Shown: positions 37,591-46,967 of the stretch, one piece after another
Layout of the letters: each line of letters opens with the position of its first letter
Numbering within the stretch: position 1 is the stretch's first letter
From: Williamwhitmania taraxaci
Lineage (GTDB): Bacteria > Bacteroidota > Bacteroidia > Bacteroidales > Williamwhitmaniaceae
DNA length: 64,000 nt
Assembly (NCBI RefSeq): GCF_900096565.1
Contig: NZ_FMYP01000014.1
Span: 1-64,000 of the forward strand
Direction: 5' to 3'
Made by a program: the position numbers and the translations under genes
The notes under the pieces: generated by a model
Databases searched by the model: none
The model's input: only the letters and a program-made list of their open reading frames with translations
Told to the model about the DNA's origin: nothing

Positions 37591-37965
37591 TGCAAAAAGT
37601 TAAACCATTACAAGGTTACAAGGTAGTTTTTTTGATTGAATATGCCTGAACGTAAGGTTTTCAATCAGGATTAGCGTTTAAATAGTTTCTCGCTGCGGTA
37701 GGAGAATGTTCTTTTTATGGCTAACCCGTTGTTGTTCTTCAATGCACTTTTTATTCTCAACTTACGTAATTTCACTACTCCAAAAAACATTAGGGAATGT
37801 GTGCGGTTATTTGCTATTGAGCAAAACAATGGCTTGTGTTTTGCGCTTTTCCCATACCTCCCTATAATTTAAGCGCTGCAAAAGAAAACATCGAATGGTT
37901 TTCCTTTGCAGCGCAAATAGTTTATATGGTTGGAGGTTGTTTTCGATCAGTCCCAATACTCACGG
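37591..37965. other. Intergenic region with one long hairpin
   Basis: About 375 bases between corA (-) and the DUF5362-like gene (-). It contains the inverted repeat at 37873-37914; nothing else recognised. Confidence 0.5.
37873..37914. repeat. 42-base inverted repeat (17-bp arms)
   Basis: GCGCTGCAAAAGAAAAC and GTTTTCCTTTGCAGCGC pair with one mismatch around an 8-base loop. It lies 52 bases beyond the stop of the minus-strand gene. No T-tract follows on either strand, so it is not a standard intrinsic terminator; it could stabilise the 3' end of that mRNA or mark a mobile palindrome. Confidence 0.7.
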
Positions 37966-38442
37966 TTAGAAACCGCCCATAGGGTTGAAGAGTTGAGTGA
38001 AATACATCCCGAACGACATTATTCCAATTATAATAATGATGTATAGCGAAAGCATTACAATAGTAATGATACCGGTTATCTTGAAATGTAGATTTAGATA
38101 ACGGAAACTTTTTGTGATGGACTCTTCGTCCCGCGTAGCTAAAGCTTTCTTCGCTTCGTTCGAAAATTTAAACAGATAGAAAACTGGGAAGAAATAGATA
38201 GCCATAAGGATTGCATAGATTACGGCAAAAATCGCCATTATACCACCCATTGGGCTTAAAGCCGATGCTATAAGCACACCAATAAATCCAAGGCCAAGCA
38301 GACCAATAAGTATAAACCCAAGAACCGCAAAGAAGAGGGTCCACTTACGGGTTGAGTTAAGATAGGGGATCGCCGATTCGGGAATGAGCAATCCGGTGGT
38401 TTCGGCCACAGGGGCGTTTTCTTGTTGAGTGATTTGATCCAT
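37966..38442 (-). CDS. DUF5362-like membrane protein
   Basis: From ATG 38442 (MDQITQQENAPVAETTGLL) the product has 158 residues; the longer frame to 38502 adds an unlikely N-terminus. About four membrane helices are visible (FFAVLGFILIGLLGLGFIG, then two consecutive segments and a last one ending in GMYFTQLFNPMGGF), with a cytoplasmic loop RDEESITKSFRYLNLHFK before the last pair. This matches the small DUF5362-type proteins common in Bacteroidota, of unknown function. The next minus-strand gene upstream starts at 38913. Confidence 0.7.
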   Translation of the reverse strand: MDQITQQENAPVAETTGLLIPESAIPYLNSTRKWTLFFAVLGFILIGLLGLGFIGVLIASALSPMGGIMAIFAVIYAILMAIYFFPVFYLFKFSNEAKKALATRDEESITKSFRYLNLHFKITGIITIVMLSLYIIIIIGIMSFGMYFTQLFNPMGGF

Positions 38443-38526
38443 AGTAAGGTTCTTTATTGGTTGAAAAAGAGAACTAATATAGTAAAAAGAACTATTGCTC
38501 AATATGGAATTGGGAAATAATTGCGA

Positions 38527-38913
38527 TTAACTGATTTCTGACTCCAAAAGCCACTTTCGTGCGCTCTCGGTGGAGGCAAAGGAGGCCACTTTAAGCCACG
38601 GAAAGATATGGATTGGTTTTGCGCTCATGCTAATTTCGCTCATGGAAGCGGTAACTATGGCCATTTTCCGAATACCCAGCCTCGCAATTTGTGGAAGTAC
38701 ATGATTGGTTATCCATGCGGAGAGCTTTGTTGTTGTGGTGAGATCATATCCGTCAGTCTCTATCAAAAAAAACTTGGGGTGCTTGTATTCTAGAACTTCT
38801 AGCATTTCCGAAACGGAAAGAATATAGCTTATCTCATTCGAAATCGACTCCTTTGGGAAGTGATGCTCAAAAAGGGAAGTTTTTGGGTCGAAATCGTATA
38901 AAACGTTTTTCAT
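38527..38913 (-). CDS. Small cytosolic protein, possible STAS/SpoIIAA-like fold
   Basis: The 128-residue product has no signal peptide or membrane segment. The pattern of a hydrophobic strand (KFFLIETDGYDLTT), a helix with a Trp (KLSAWITNHVLPQIA), a strand (MAIVTASMSEISM) and a helix near the end (ARKWLLESEIS) recalls small alpha/beta domains such as SpoIIAA-like proteins. No definite family was recognised. It lies 84 bases upstream of the DUF5362-like gene on the same strand. Confidence 0.55.
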   Translation of the reverse strand: MKNVLYDFDPKTSLFEHHFPKESISNEISYILSVSEMLEVLEYKHPKFFLIETDGYDLTTTTKLSAWITNHVLPQIARLGIRKMAIVTASMSEISMSAKPIHIFPWLKVASFASTESARKWLLESEIS

Positions 38914-39013
38914 ATTCTATCCAAGAATTTACACAGCAAGGTAGGGCTAATACTAACCCTTGTCAATCTTTTGCTGTGAGGATAGGTGTGATTGGTCAAA
39001 ATAGGGTAAACTC

Positions 39014-41062
39014 CTAGAACCTTAATAGCAGCTGGACTTTGATGTCGCTTTTTGAGTTTCCATTAATCGCACTAAGGCCTGAACCGACCTCGTTTTTACC
39101 GAAGAAAAGGGTATTACTCCACTTTATCCAGATCTTACATGCGGAGGTTAAACTATAGCTTGTTAATAGGTAGTAGCGAGAACCAGAAAGATAGTATGCT
39201 GGCACGGTAAAGGAGTATAAAACATCGTTCTCGTAGGCGTATACTCTGGAGTTCCACCCGTCGGTTCGGTAAAAGGCAACTCTTCCTGATATCGAAAAGC
39301 GATTGCTTGCATTGTGCCATGTGATATCTTGAAGTATAACAACGCCATTTTCGGTTGGAGCAGTTTCTCTCTCAAACCGGGTTGCCTCGAGTCGAGTCTT
39401 TGCCGTTACTGCTTCGGCTGGTGCAAAGGTTAGTTGTATTTTCGCTCTTGTCCTTGTTGTTTGCTCCAATTGGGATAGATTGTCTAGGGTGACATCGAAT
39501 GGTCTGTTGTTCTGGCTAAGGCCCAACTGTAGTGCCAGTGTTTTGGATGGAGAGTAATTCGCCGTGGCCGATAGCTCCGTGCCGCTGGAAGGGGCCGATA
39601 CTCGATATCTTAACCAAGTGAACTCAAATAAATCGGCATATGCACTTACCCGCCATCTTTTGTATGGTGTGAATTCCAGCGCAATACATATTCCCTTCTC
39701 ACCGCTTGTTTTGCTTCCTTCGCCAAATCCACCTGCATAGCGGTAAGGGTAATTATTTTCGTAGCGACGACCAATTAGTGAAGCATTAAATGCCGGAGCG
39801 AGTAGCAACGAAACACCCGTTATGGATGCTGTCGCAAACCTTTTATCCATCGCAAATTCGCCGAAGAAGGTGGCCTGTTTTCGATAGTATAAAAAATCAG
39901 CACCGAATCGTACAATATTCGTAGGGTCGGCATCTTGAAGTTGATAGGGGTTGGTGGGTTGAATGAAATCTTTGCTTATTGCCAATGCGAAACAGGAAGT
40001 CCCGACTCGAAGTTGGTTTTTGCTGTAACTTGCATTAAACCCTATTGCCGATTCCATTACACTATGCTTGTTCTTCATTTCGGTGTTGGTGGCATGGCTT
40101 CCGGTGGCTTGAATCGACTCTATTCCTTGGACGTATTCGACGGAGTCGGAATCCACCGAGGCGTCGATGTGCTTTCTCGATGCAAACGCTGTAAGGGTTA
40201 GCTTTCGATCTATGGAAGTGGCTGCAACTCCTCTGAAGAATCGATTCTCATCGGTCGACGAGTAGGGAGTCACTGTTGGTCGATGCTTCTCAGGTGATAC
40301 CATCAGCGAGGCCTTGCCAAGCGAATAGCCACTCGAAAGTGTTAGCCCTTGCCCAAAGTTGGCGGAGAAATCACCTATAATCAACTGTTTTATTACCCCT
40401 ATTCTCGACAAGGCAAGGTATCCCGAATAAAAATCGAAGCCTTGGGCGTTATTCCCTTTGAAGAACTCTTCTCCTGCATCTTTCTCTGCTGTGATACCGA
40501 GTTGGATCTTTCGCGAAGCAGTAATCTTTGCTTTCACCAAAAGGGCATCGGGTGAGCCAAGATAGCCGTTTTGAATTCCCGATCTGTATCCCTTTTGTTT
40601 CTCGAACACCCTTCTGTATCGAGTTAGCACGCGACTTTTGAATACCCTCTTTGCCGCTCTTACACTCTCCAAGGGCACTGTTTTAATGAAAGGAAGTAAC
40701 TGCTCTGTCAAGGTTTCATCAAAGCTGGGCACCAATTGCAACTCGTAGGGTGTAACCATCTGACCATGGTTTCTTATATACTCGGTTACTGCCATAATCT
40801 GAAGCTCTGAAAGGGGTAACCTCCTCAGGTTTTCAGGGGTGGTGTCGTTTAGGTTTATGGGATCTTCGAGCAGTGCGATCAGGTTATCGGCAAGGTCTGA
40901 AAGCGCTTCATCGCTAAGATTCTCTTGCTCTGCCAGCATCTCCAGCATATTTTCCACAGTGGATGGACGCCCCCGGGAACTGTCCACTGACACTTGGGCT
41001 ATGGCCTTAAGTGAAAGAAGGAGTGTAATCAGAAGCATCGCAATAACTTTTGCCATGGCCAA
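39014..41062 (-). CDS. Outer-membrane beta-barrel protein with N-terminal helix-hairpin-helix domain
   Basis: The 682-residue protein starts with a signal peptide (VIAMLLITLLLSLKAIAQ). A ComEA-like helix-hairpin-helix region follows at about 70-130 (DPINLNDTTPENLRRLPLS and later MVTPYELQLVPSFDE). The rest alternates amphipathic strands and ends VQLLLRF, with a terminal Phe typical of outer-membrane barrels. Such proteins are common in Bacteroidota and have no established role. It starts 2 bases after the stop of the 287-residue beta-barrel gene, so the two form an operon and may act together. Confidence 0.7.
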   Translation of the reverse strand: MAMAKVIAMLLITLLLSLKAIAQVSVDSSRGRPSTVENMLEMLAEQENLSDEALSDLADNLIALLEDPINLNDTTPENLRRLPLSELQIMAVTEYIRNHGQMVTPYELQLVPSFDETLTEQLLPFIKTVPLESVRAAKRVFKSRVLTRYRRVFEKQKGYRSGIQNGYLGSPDALLVKAKITASRKIQLGITAEKDAGEEFFKGNNAQGFDFYSGYLALSRIGVIKQLIIGDFSANFGQGLTLSSGYSLGKASLMVSPEKHRPTVTPYSSTDENRFFRGVAATSIDRKLTLTAFASRKHIDASVDSDSVEYVQGIESIQATGSHATNTEMKNKHSVMESAIGFNASYSKNQLRVGTSCFALAISKDFIQPTNPYQLQDADPTNIVRFGADFLYYRKQATFFGEFAMDKRFATASITGVSLLLAPAFNASLIGRRYENNYPYRYAGGFGEGSKTSGEKGICIALEFTPYKRWRVSAYADLFEFTWLRYRVSAPSSGTELSATANYSPSKTLALQLGLSQNNRPFDVTLDNLSQLEQTTRTRAKIQLTFAPAEAVTAKTRLEATRFERETAPTENGVVILQDITWHNASNRFSISGRVAFYRTDGWNSRVYAYENDVLYSFTVPAYYLSGSRYYLLTSYSLTSACKIWIKWSNTLFFGKNEVGSGLSAINGNSKSDIKVQLLLRF

Positions 41063-41064
41063 AA

Positions 41065-41928
41065 TTATTGAATGTGGTAAGTTGCAGAGATATAACCTGA
41101 AATTCCAAGCGGATTGTTGGTGGTAATGGCCAGATCGATGGTGAGCGTGCGGTACACATACCCAAATCCAAACGAAAGTTTGTTGGGTTGCGAAGAGTAG
41201 CCCGCACGAAGCATTAGCATTTCAACCAGCTTTGCCTCAATTCCTAAATTCACTTCTGTTTTGTAACTGTTGCGCTGGGTGGCGCTCATGCTGGTTAGAA
41301 CTCCTTGCGGTAGCCGATAGTCGACACCAGTCGTGATTCCCGACGATAGGCTTTTTTGCGGTGTATGACCTATCTTTTCCATGGTCGGGTTGAAGGCATG
41401 CACCCCCACGGCTAAGTTTGGGGCGGGTGAGTAAAGGATTCCAGCCTCAACAGTTGTCGCGGTTGCATTTCCATTGCCCTCCCCAACGTGGAGGCGGTGT
41501 ATTGCAATACCTACTCCGGCCGAAAATGATGGCCATAATTTTCTTCCGAAGGAAAGAATGCCTTTGGTTTCGTTATACAATTGATATCCGTAACGCGAAA
41601 ATGCTACACCAACGGTTCCCGGTTTTGTTGGGATTGATAGTGATAGTCCGTTGACGTTGAGTTCTTTTATAATAAAACGATTCTCCTGGTGGATAGCAAT
41701 GGCTTTCTGGGAGTAATAGCCTAAGGCTCCTTGGTTGGAAAAGGAACTCCACACCGAAGGAGTTGCCACGGAAGATCCTCCTTTGCCGTGGGATGCGGCA
41801 TCGGTAAGCGATGCTTCGTCTTGGGCGAAACTGAGTTGGTTAACAGTGAGGCTAAGGAAGAGAAAAACAAAAAAACTGCCAGCCCGATTTCGGGAGACTG
41901 ACAGCTTAGTTGTTTTTGTTGTAAACAT
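41065..41928 (-). CDS. Predicted outer-membrane beta-barrel protein, unknown function
   Basis: A 287-residue exported protein: signal peptide about 1-36 (RAGSFFVFLFLSLTVNQLSF), cleavage after SFAQ. An early conserved-looking stretch (SLTDAASHGKGGSSVATPS, then FSNQGALG) recalls PorV/PorQ-like Bacteroidota barrel proteins. Alternating hydrophobic residues and Gly-rich turns follow to the end (GYISATYHIQ). No enzyme motif. It is the first gene of a two-gene minus-strand unit with the HhH barrel protein, with a 2-base gap. A divergent region of about 420 bases separates it from hpt. Confidence 0.65.
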   Translation of the reverse strand: MFTTKTTKLSVSRNRAGSFFVFLFLSLTVNQLSFAQDEASLTDAASHGKGGSSVATPSVWSSFSNQGALGYYSQKAIAIHQENRFIIKELNVNGLSLSIPTKPGTVGVAFSRYGYQLYNETKGILSFGRKLWPSFSAGVGIAIHRLHVGEGNGNATATTVEAGILYSPAPNLAVGVHAFNPTMEKIGHTPQKSLSSGITTGVDYRLPQGVLTSMSATQRNSYKTEVNLGIEAKLVEMLMLRAGYSSQPNKLSFGFGYVYRTLTIDLAITTNNPLGISGYISATYHIQ

Positions 41929-42347
41929 CAGTTCGTCTTATGGTAAAACATTACTGAAGATAGTTCGTTGCTGGCTTGCTGAGTTTTTTTGCGAGCCCGT
42001 CCTTAAAAGTAATGTTTTTTCTGATATGTTGAGTTATCCTTTGGCAATTAATTGAATAGTAGTTGTTCCTGAGTTTCTGACTGCTCTCAATTATCTCCTT
42101 TGTGGTCGATTTTATTCGCCTCCAGAGGTTAATTTGATCACTTTTGCTCTTTTAAAAATTATGTATGGGAAGATTCTACAAATATTCATACTTTCGCAAC
42201 ATAGTATTTTTCGCTTTCGGACTTCGACTCGAATGCAAATATTGTTTGTGTTTTTCTTGACATTCAATGTGTTGCTATTTTAGTTTTACAAGACCGGATG
42301 TTTTTTTATTTTCATTATTGAATGATAACCATCAAAAATGCACGCTT
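41929..42347. other. Divergent intergenic region, beta-barrel gene / hpt
   Basis: About 420 A+T-rich bases. A TACTTTCG box (42189-42196), one mismatch from TAnnTTTG, is too far from hpt to be assigned firmly. No small gene or structured RNA was seen. Confidence 0.4.
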
Positions 42348-42893
42348 ATGAAACGTGTAACGCTGCACGATAAGGAATTTCAGGTCTTCATCCCACACGA
42401 TGAGATTCAGACAATAGTAAAGCAGGTTGCTGATGAAATCAACGGTGATTTTTCTGCTTTGGATGAGGTCGTTTTCCTGAGTGTGCTCAACGGTTCTTTC
42501 ATGTTTACCTCCGACTTGGTTAAGAATATCGATTTCAGTTGCGAGGTTAGTTTCGTAAAGTTATCTTCCTACCAAGGAACCACCACAACTGGAACTGTGT
42601 CGGAGTTGATAGGACTTTCGTCATCGCTAAAGGGAAAATGCGTGGTTGTGGTTGAAGACATTGTGGATACCGGCATTACACTTGAAAAGTTGTATGCGTT
42701 GATTTCAGCGCATGAGCCTTCGCGTATTTGTGTGGCTACTTTTTTCTTTAAACCAGAAAGTTACGGCAAGCATATTAAAATTGACTACATAGGAAAGTCA
42801 ATTCCAAACGATTTTGTGGTGGGTTATGGGCTCGATTACGATGAGCTTGGACGAAACCTAAAAGATGTTTACAAACTGGTAGTTGAAAAATAA
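42348..42893 (+). CDS. hpt: Hypoxanthine phosphoribosyltransferase
   Basis: The enzyme salvages hypoxanthine (and guanine) to IMP/GMP. ATG 42348 (MKRVTLHDKEFQVFIPHDE) gives 181 residues; the frame is open upstream but the extra 27 residues are not family-like. The PRPP-binding motif is VVVVEDIVDTGITLEKL, and VSFVKLSSYQGTTTTG is the flexible loop region. It begins the salvage/nucleotide cluster hpt-adk-obgE, typical of Bacteroidota, with adk 27 bases away. Confidence 0.93.
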   Translation: MKRVTLHDKEFQVFIPHDEIQTIVKQVADEINGDFSALDEVVFLSVLNGSFMFTSDLVKNIDFSCEVSFVKLSSYQGTTTTGTVSELIGLSSSLKGKCVVVVEDIVDTGITLEKLYALISAHEPSRICVATFFFKPESYGKHIKIDYIGKSIPNDFVVGYGLDYDELGRNLKDVYKLVVEK

Positions 42894-42920
42894 GTTGACT
42901 GCCTAACTCCACTTTTAAAG

Positions 42921-43499
42921 ATGCTCAATATTGTATTATTTGGCCCTCCTGGGGCTGGTAAAGGAACACAATCGGCAAGGTTAATTGAAAAATACAACCT
43001 CATGCATGTTTCAACCGGCGAATTGCTCAGGGCGGCTATAAAAGCAGACACTTCGATTGGCCAAGAGGCAAGGAAGTTTATCGACCATGGCAATTTGGTG
43101 CCCGACGAAATGGTGTTGACGATAATTGAAAACTTACTGGACAAGCACACCGAGGTAGCCGGTTTTGTTTTTGACGGATTTCCGCGAACAACAAATCAAG
43201 CAATCTGTTTTGATGCTATGCTGAAGGCTAAGGGGTCTGGAATTGCTTTGATGCTTTCGTTGGAAGTGAGCGAGGCTGAACTCACCAGCAGGTTGGCAAA
43301 TCGCAGCAAGATTGATGGGCGTGCCGATGATAAAGATATGTCGATAATTGCGAATAGAATAAAGGTATACAATAAGCAAACAGCCATTGTAGCCGATTTC
43401 TACAAGGCACAAAAAAAACATGTGCCAGTTGATGGAATGGGCAGCATGGATGATATTTTTCAGAGAATTGCTGTAGGGGTAGAGGCGCACAGAAAGTAA
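42921..43499 (+). CDS. adk: Adenylate kinase
   Basis: Adk balances AMP, ADP and ATP. The 192-residue protein has the P-loop GPPGAGKGTQ at residues 8-17, the AMP-binding segment LMHVSTGELLRAAI, DGFPRTTNQA and SRLANRSKIDGRADD, the short LID of non-zinc type. The short LID and length match Bacteroidota enzymes. It lies 27 bases after hpt and 95 before obgE. Confidence 0.96.
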   Translation: MLNIVLFGPPGAGKGTQSARLIEKYNLMHVSTGELLRAAIKADTSIGQEARKFIDHGNLVPDEMVLTIIENLLDKHTEVAGFVFDGFPRTTNQAICFDAMLKAKGSGIALMLSLEVSEAELTSRLANRSKIDGRADDKDMSIIANRIKVYNKQTAIVADFYKAQKKHVPVDGMGSMDDIFQRIAVGVEAHRK

Positions 43500-43594
43500 G
43501 TGAATTGCAGCATTAACGGTGGTGGAATCTCAAACTAAGTTTTCTACAGGTTTGTAGACTAGGGATTATCACCCATATTAATTCAATAAAAACT

Positions 43595-44584
43595 ATGGCT
43601 TCGTCCAACTTCGTAGATTATGTAAAGATTTATTGCCGCTCGGGCAATGGGGGTAAGGGCTCTTCGCACTTACACCGAGAGAAGTTTGTGGCTCAGGGTG
43701 GCCCCGATGGCGGCGATGGTGGTCGTGGTGGCCATGTTTACCTTAAAGGAAACTCTCAACTATGGACATTGATCCATTTGAAATATAAGAAGCACGTATT
43801 TGCCGAAGATGGTGGCGCTGGGAGTTCTTGCAGAAGCTCGGGCTCCGATGGGGAGGATGTAACCATTGAAGTGCCGCTCGGAACCATTGCGCGCAACGTC
43901 GAAACAGGCGAGATCTTATGTGAAATAACCGAACACGATGAGGTGAAAATCCTCAAGAAGGGTGGTCGCGGCGGTCTAGGTAACTGGAACTTCAGAACTG
44001 CCGTAAATCAAACTCCGCGGTTCTCGCAACCGGGTGAGGAGGGTTCCGAAGAGTGGATTGTTTTGGAGCTCAAAATTCTTGCCGACGTTGGATTAGTTGG
44101 TTTCCCGAATGCGGGAAAGTCTACCTTGTTGTCGGTTATAACTTCCGCCAAACCAAAAATTGCCGACTACGCTTTTACTACCCTTGAGCCTAACCTAGGT
44201 ATTGTTGAATACCACGATTTTAAATCGTTCGTCATTGCCGATATTCCGGGAATTATTGAGGGAGCGCACGAAGGCAAGGGTCTTGGATTAAGGTTCTTGC
44301 GGCACATTGAGCGTAATTCTATGCTCCTATTCCTAATTCCTGCCGATAGCAAGAATATTAAAGAGGAGTATGAAGTTTTGCTTAACGAGTTGGAGATGTT
44401 CAATCCCGAATTGCTTGATAAGCGCAGGGTGCTCGCCATCTCAAAATGCGACATGCTCGATGCTGAACTTACCGAGGCCATTGCTGTTGATTTACCCAAA
44501 ATTCCGCATATCTTCATCAGCTCCCTTGCAAGTGTTGGCCTCAAGGAACTGAAAGATCTGCTCTGGACTGAACTCAATAAGTAA
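43595..44584 (+). CDS. obgE: Obg family GTPase
   Basis: Obg is an essential ribosome-assembly GTPase. The 329-residue protein has the Gly-rich OBG domain (1-158, with [16 protein letters not shown] and [11 protein letters not shown]), followed by the G domain: G1 [12 protein letters not shown]3 region [17 protein letters not shown] and G4 SKCD. The C-terminus ends after the G domain without the variable OCT extension of longer Obg proteins. The PAP2 gene begins 3 bases after its stop, so the two are probably co-transcribed. Confidence 0.96.
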   Translation: MASSNFVDYVKIYCRSGNGGKGSSHLHREKFVAQGGPDGGDGGRGGHVYLKGNSQLWTLIHLKYKKHVFAEDGGAGSSCRSSGSDGEDVTIEVPLGTIARNVETGEILCEITEHDEVKILKKGGRGGLGNWNFRTAVNQTPRFSQPGEEGSEEWIVLELKILADVGLVGFPNAGKSTLLSVITSAKPKIADYAFTTLEPNLGIVEYHDFKSFVIADIPGIIEGAHEGKGLGLRFLRHIERNSMLLFLIPADSKNIKEEYEVLLNELEMFNPELLDKRRVLAISKCDMLDAELTEAIAVDLPKIPHIFISSLASVGLKELKDLLWTELNK

Positions 44585-44587
44585 TCT

Positions 44588-45157
44588 ATGCTCAACTATT
44601 TAATTGAACTCGACAAGTCGCTATTCCTATTTCTGAATGGACTCAATAGCCCTTTGTTGGATTGGATTATGTTTGTTGTTAGCCATAAGTATACATTTGT
44701 ACCGCTTTATGCAACCGTCATCTACTTCTTCTTCAAAAAATTTGGACGGAATGGATTTCTGGTTCTTGTTATGGCAGTCATATCCATTGCTATCGCCGAC
44801 CAGGTTGCCTCTGGGCTTATTAAGGATCTCGTAGGTCGATTGCGGCCCAGCCATAATCCCGAATTCACACAGGTAATACACTTAGTTTTTGAGAAGAAGG
44901 GTGGCTTATACGGCTTTGTTTCGTCGCATGCGGCCAACTCGTTTGCATTTGCCATGTATACTCTGCTTCTCTTTCGGAAGAGGTGGTATACAATTTCCAT
45001 CTTGGTATGGGCGGGAGTTGTTTCCTATTCCAGAATATACTTAGGCTTGCACTATCCCGGTGACATTCTTGGGGGTGCAATCGTTGGTATAGCCTCGGGT
45101 TTGCTCTGCTATATGGTTCTTGTCAAACTACCCTGCTTCAAGGGTTGCTCAAACTAG
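44588..45157 (+). CDS. PAP2-superfamily membrane phosphatase
   Basis: The 189-residue protein has about five membrane helices and the three PAP2 motifs: KDLVGRLRPSHN (KxxxxxxRP), SSHAANSFAFA (the SxHA form of PSGH) and SRIYLGLHYPGDILGG (SRxxxxxHxxxD). Family members dephosphorylate lipid phosphates such as undecaprenyl pyrophosphate or phosphatidate. The position 3 bases after obgE suggests transcription from the hpt-adk-obgE side. Which lipid it acts on cannot be told. Confidence 0.92.
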   Translation: MLNYLIELDKSLFLFLNGLNSPLLDWIMFVVSHKYTFVPLYATVIYFFFKKFGRNGFLVLVMAVISIAIADQVASGLIKDLVGRLRPSHNPEFTQVIHLVFEKKGGLYGFVSSHAANSFAFAMYTLLLFRKRWYTISILVWAGVVSYSRIYLGLHYPGDILGGAIVGIASGLLCYMVLVKLPCFKGCSN

Positions 45158-45213
45158 GCTGAACTTGTGCTCGGCATTGAATGTTAGTGCCACATTACTT
45201 CAAACAGAATTGT

Positions 45214-46194
45214 ATGCTTTGCATTAAACACCCCAACACAAACGCCTATTTCAACCTTGCTGCCGAAGAGTATGTCCTGCGAAATTTCAGCCAAGACGCT
45301 TTTATGCTTTGGCGGAATGAACCCGCTGTTATTGTGGGAAAACACCAGAATACACTGGGTGAAATAAACCTCGATTTTATTAAGGAGAGTGAAATAAAGG
45401 TTGTACGTCGACTTTCGGGTGGTGGTGCCGTCTTTCACGATTTAGGTAATTTGAATTTTACCTTTATCATGAATGGGGACGATGGCAATTTGGTCGATTT
45501 TCGAAAATTCACAAAGCCAATTCTTGATGTTCTTTTGAAACTCGGCATTGAGGCCAAGTTTGAAGGGCGAAACGACCTTACCATTGACGGAAAAAAATTT
45601 TCTGGTAATGCGGAACACGTTTATAAGAAACGGGTGTTGCACCATGGGACGTTGCTTTTCTCTTCTCAAATGGCCGACCTTAGCGAGGCTTTAAAAATAA
45701 ATCCATTAAAGTATCGAGATAAGGCCGTAAAATCGGTTCGCTCGAGGGTTACCAATATATCCGATCATCTGCATCAGCCATTGAAAGTCTTGGAGTTTCG
45801 AGATTTAATTATGGATCATATCCGGGATATGTATCCCGATGCTGTTGGCTATGACTATTCCCACGACGACTTGCAATCCATAAACAATCTGGTGGATAAC
45901 AAATACTCTACCTGGGAGTGGAATTTTGGCTATTCCCCTATGTACGATTTTCAACGTGGAATAAAAACTGAAGGCGGGCATATTGAGTTTCACCTAAACG
46001 TGGAAAAAGGTATGATCTGCGACATTAAAATTTACGGAGATTTTTTCAATAAGACGGATATCACTGAATTGGAACTTTTGCTCAAAGGATGTCCACATGA
46101 GCAGGAAGCGGTGAAAGAGCGGTTGAGTTCAATTGTTCTTAGTGATTACTGTTCCAATGTTTTGGTAGATGAGTTTGTGAAAGGGATGTTCTAG
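45214..46194 (+). CDS. lplA: Lipoate--protein ligase
   Basis: LplA attaches free lipoate to lipoyl domains, the salvage route that complements lipA/lipB in this window. ATG 45214 (MLCIKHPNTNAYFNLAAEEY) gives 326 residues; the longer frame from 45181 is rejected because the family starts here. The core has AVIVGKHQNTLGEIN, VRRLSGGGAVFHDLGNLNF and GRNDLTIDGKKFSGNA, with the catalytic Lys. The C-terminal domain (about 250-326) has the small accessory fold with GGHIEFHLNVEKG. Ends in a strong terminator. Confidence 0.93.
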   Translation: MLCIKHPNTNAYFNLAAEEYVLRNFSQDAFMLWRNEPAVIVGKHQNTLGEINLDFIKESEIKVVRRLSGGGAVFHDLGNLNFTFIMNGDDGNLVDFRKFTKPILDVLLKLGIEAKFEGRNDLTIDGKKFSGNAEHVYKKRVLHHGTLLFSSQMADLSEALKINPLKYRDKAVKSVRSRVTNISDHLHQPLKVLEFRDLIMDHIRDMYPDAVGYDYSHDDLQSINNLVDNKYSTWEWNFGYSPMYDFQRGIKTEGGHIEFHLNVEKGMICDIKIYGDFFNKTDITELELLLKGCPHEQEAVKERLSSIVLSDYCSNVLVDEFVKGMF

Positions 46195-46204
46195 CTCTAT
46201 GCAT

Positions 46205-46248
46205 AAAACAAGAATGGCCGCTAATTCATTAGCGGCCATTCTTGTTTT
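46205..46248. terminator. Bidirectional terminator, perfect 21-bp inverted repeat
   Basis: 46205-46225 and 46228-46248 are exact reverse complements (AAAACAAGAATGGCC... and its partner) around two bases. A- and T-tracts at the ends let it serve lplA (+) and the minus-strand gene ending at 46265. Confidence 0.9.
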
Positions 46249-46264
46249 ATAGTTAACGTAGAAG

Positions 46265-46822
46265 TTATTTGGGCTGTTCTGCCGCTGGCTCAATACCGTA
46301 GGCAACACCTTCGATGATGCATACGGGCACTTCGCCATAACCTCCTTTAAACTCTTTTTTTGTAAGGAGAATAACTATTCCGCCAAAGTTTGCTGCCTTC
46401 TTTTTTACGCGAATTTCGGCATTTTTTTCGGCGGCTTTTGCATCCCTTACGCTCTTTGGTGAGCGAGCTTCCACTTTTCCGCGTGGGAATAATCCGTCAA
46501 CGTCTTCCGGCTTATCGGTAATGGTGATGGCACGCCAATCACCCTCTGCAATCATCATAAAAACAGGCCTGTTGATAACTTCCCTTCGCCCTGATTTATA
46601 CATGATTGTTTGAACTTGCTTGCGTTTTACTATTTCCGGTTTGGTCTTGCCTAAGGGGAAATACTTAATTTCGGTGGAGGTAAGCCCTGAAATATTCACC
46701 AACAACTTTTTCCCGTTTAGCATGAGAATGGTATCGGGGATGTCTCCATTTTGAGCCGAAATCCCTCCACCAATTAGCGTTGAGACAAGAATGGTGAGGA
46801 TTATTTTGGCTAGTAATCGCAT
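46265..46822 (-). CDS. Secreted protein of unknown function, paralogue of the 12762-13628 gene
   Basis: The 185-residue product has a signal peptide (LLAKIILTILVSTLIGGGISAQ). The mature part has the same conserved blocks as the 12762-13628 product: DTILMLNGKKLLVNISG, VQTIMYKSGRREVI, a W in GDWRAITI, DVDGLFPRGKVE and EIRVKKKAANFGGIVILLT. The first gene has an additional ~115-residue Thr/Ser-rich linker before these blocks. No known domain was recognised. A well-placed promoter lies upstream, and the gene is convergent with lplA. Confidence 0.8.
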   Translation of the reverse strand: MRLLAKIILTILVSTLIGGGISAQNGDIPDTILMLNGKKLLVNISGLTSTEIKYFPLGKTKPEIVKRKQVQTIMYKSGRREVINRPVFMMIAEGDWRAITITDKPEDVDGLFPRGKVEARSPKSVRDAKAAEKNAEIRVKKKAANFGGIVILLTKKEFKGGYGEVPVCIIEGVAYGIEPAAEQPK

Positions 46823-46850
46823 ACTGATAGATTTTTGGGTTTGTATATTA

Positions 46851-46881
46851 CAAAAATAACTAATTTAGTGTTGTTTACAAA
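46851..46881 (-). promoter_or_regulatory. Bacteroidota-type promoter (TTTG - 19 nt - TATTTTTG)
   Basis: On the minus strand TTTG (46881-46878) and TATTTTTG (46858-46851) are 19 bases apart, the consensus spacing. The start codon at 46822 is 28 bases beyond the -7 box. Confidence 0.75.
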
Positions 46882-46967
46882 TCTTACGGAGTTTGTTTCT
46901 TTCTTCCGTCACAATAGTAATAGTTTCTTTTCAAAAAGTAGTAAACTTGCAATCTCAATTTTCTCCT

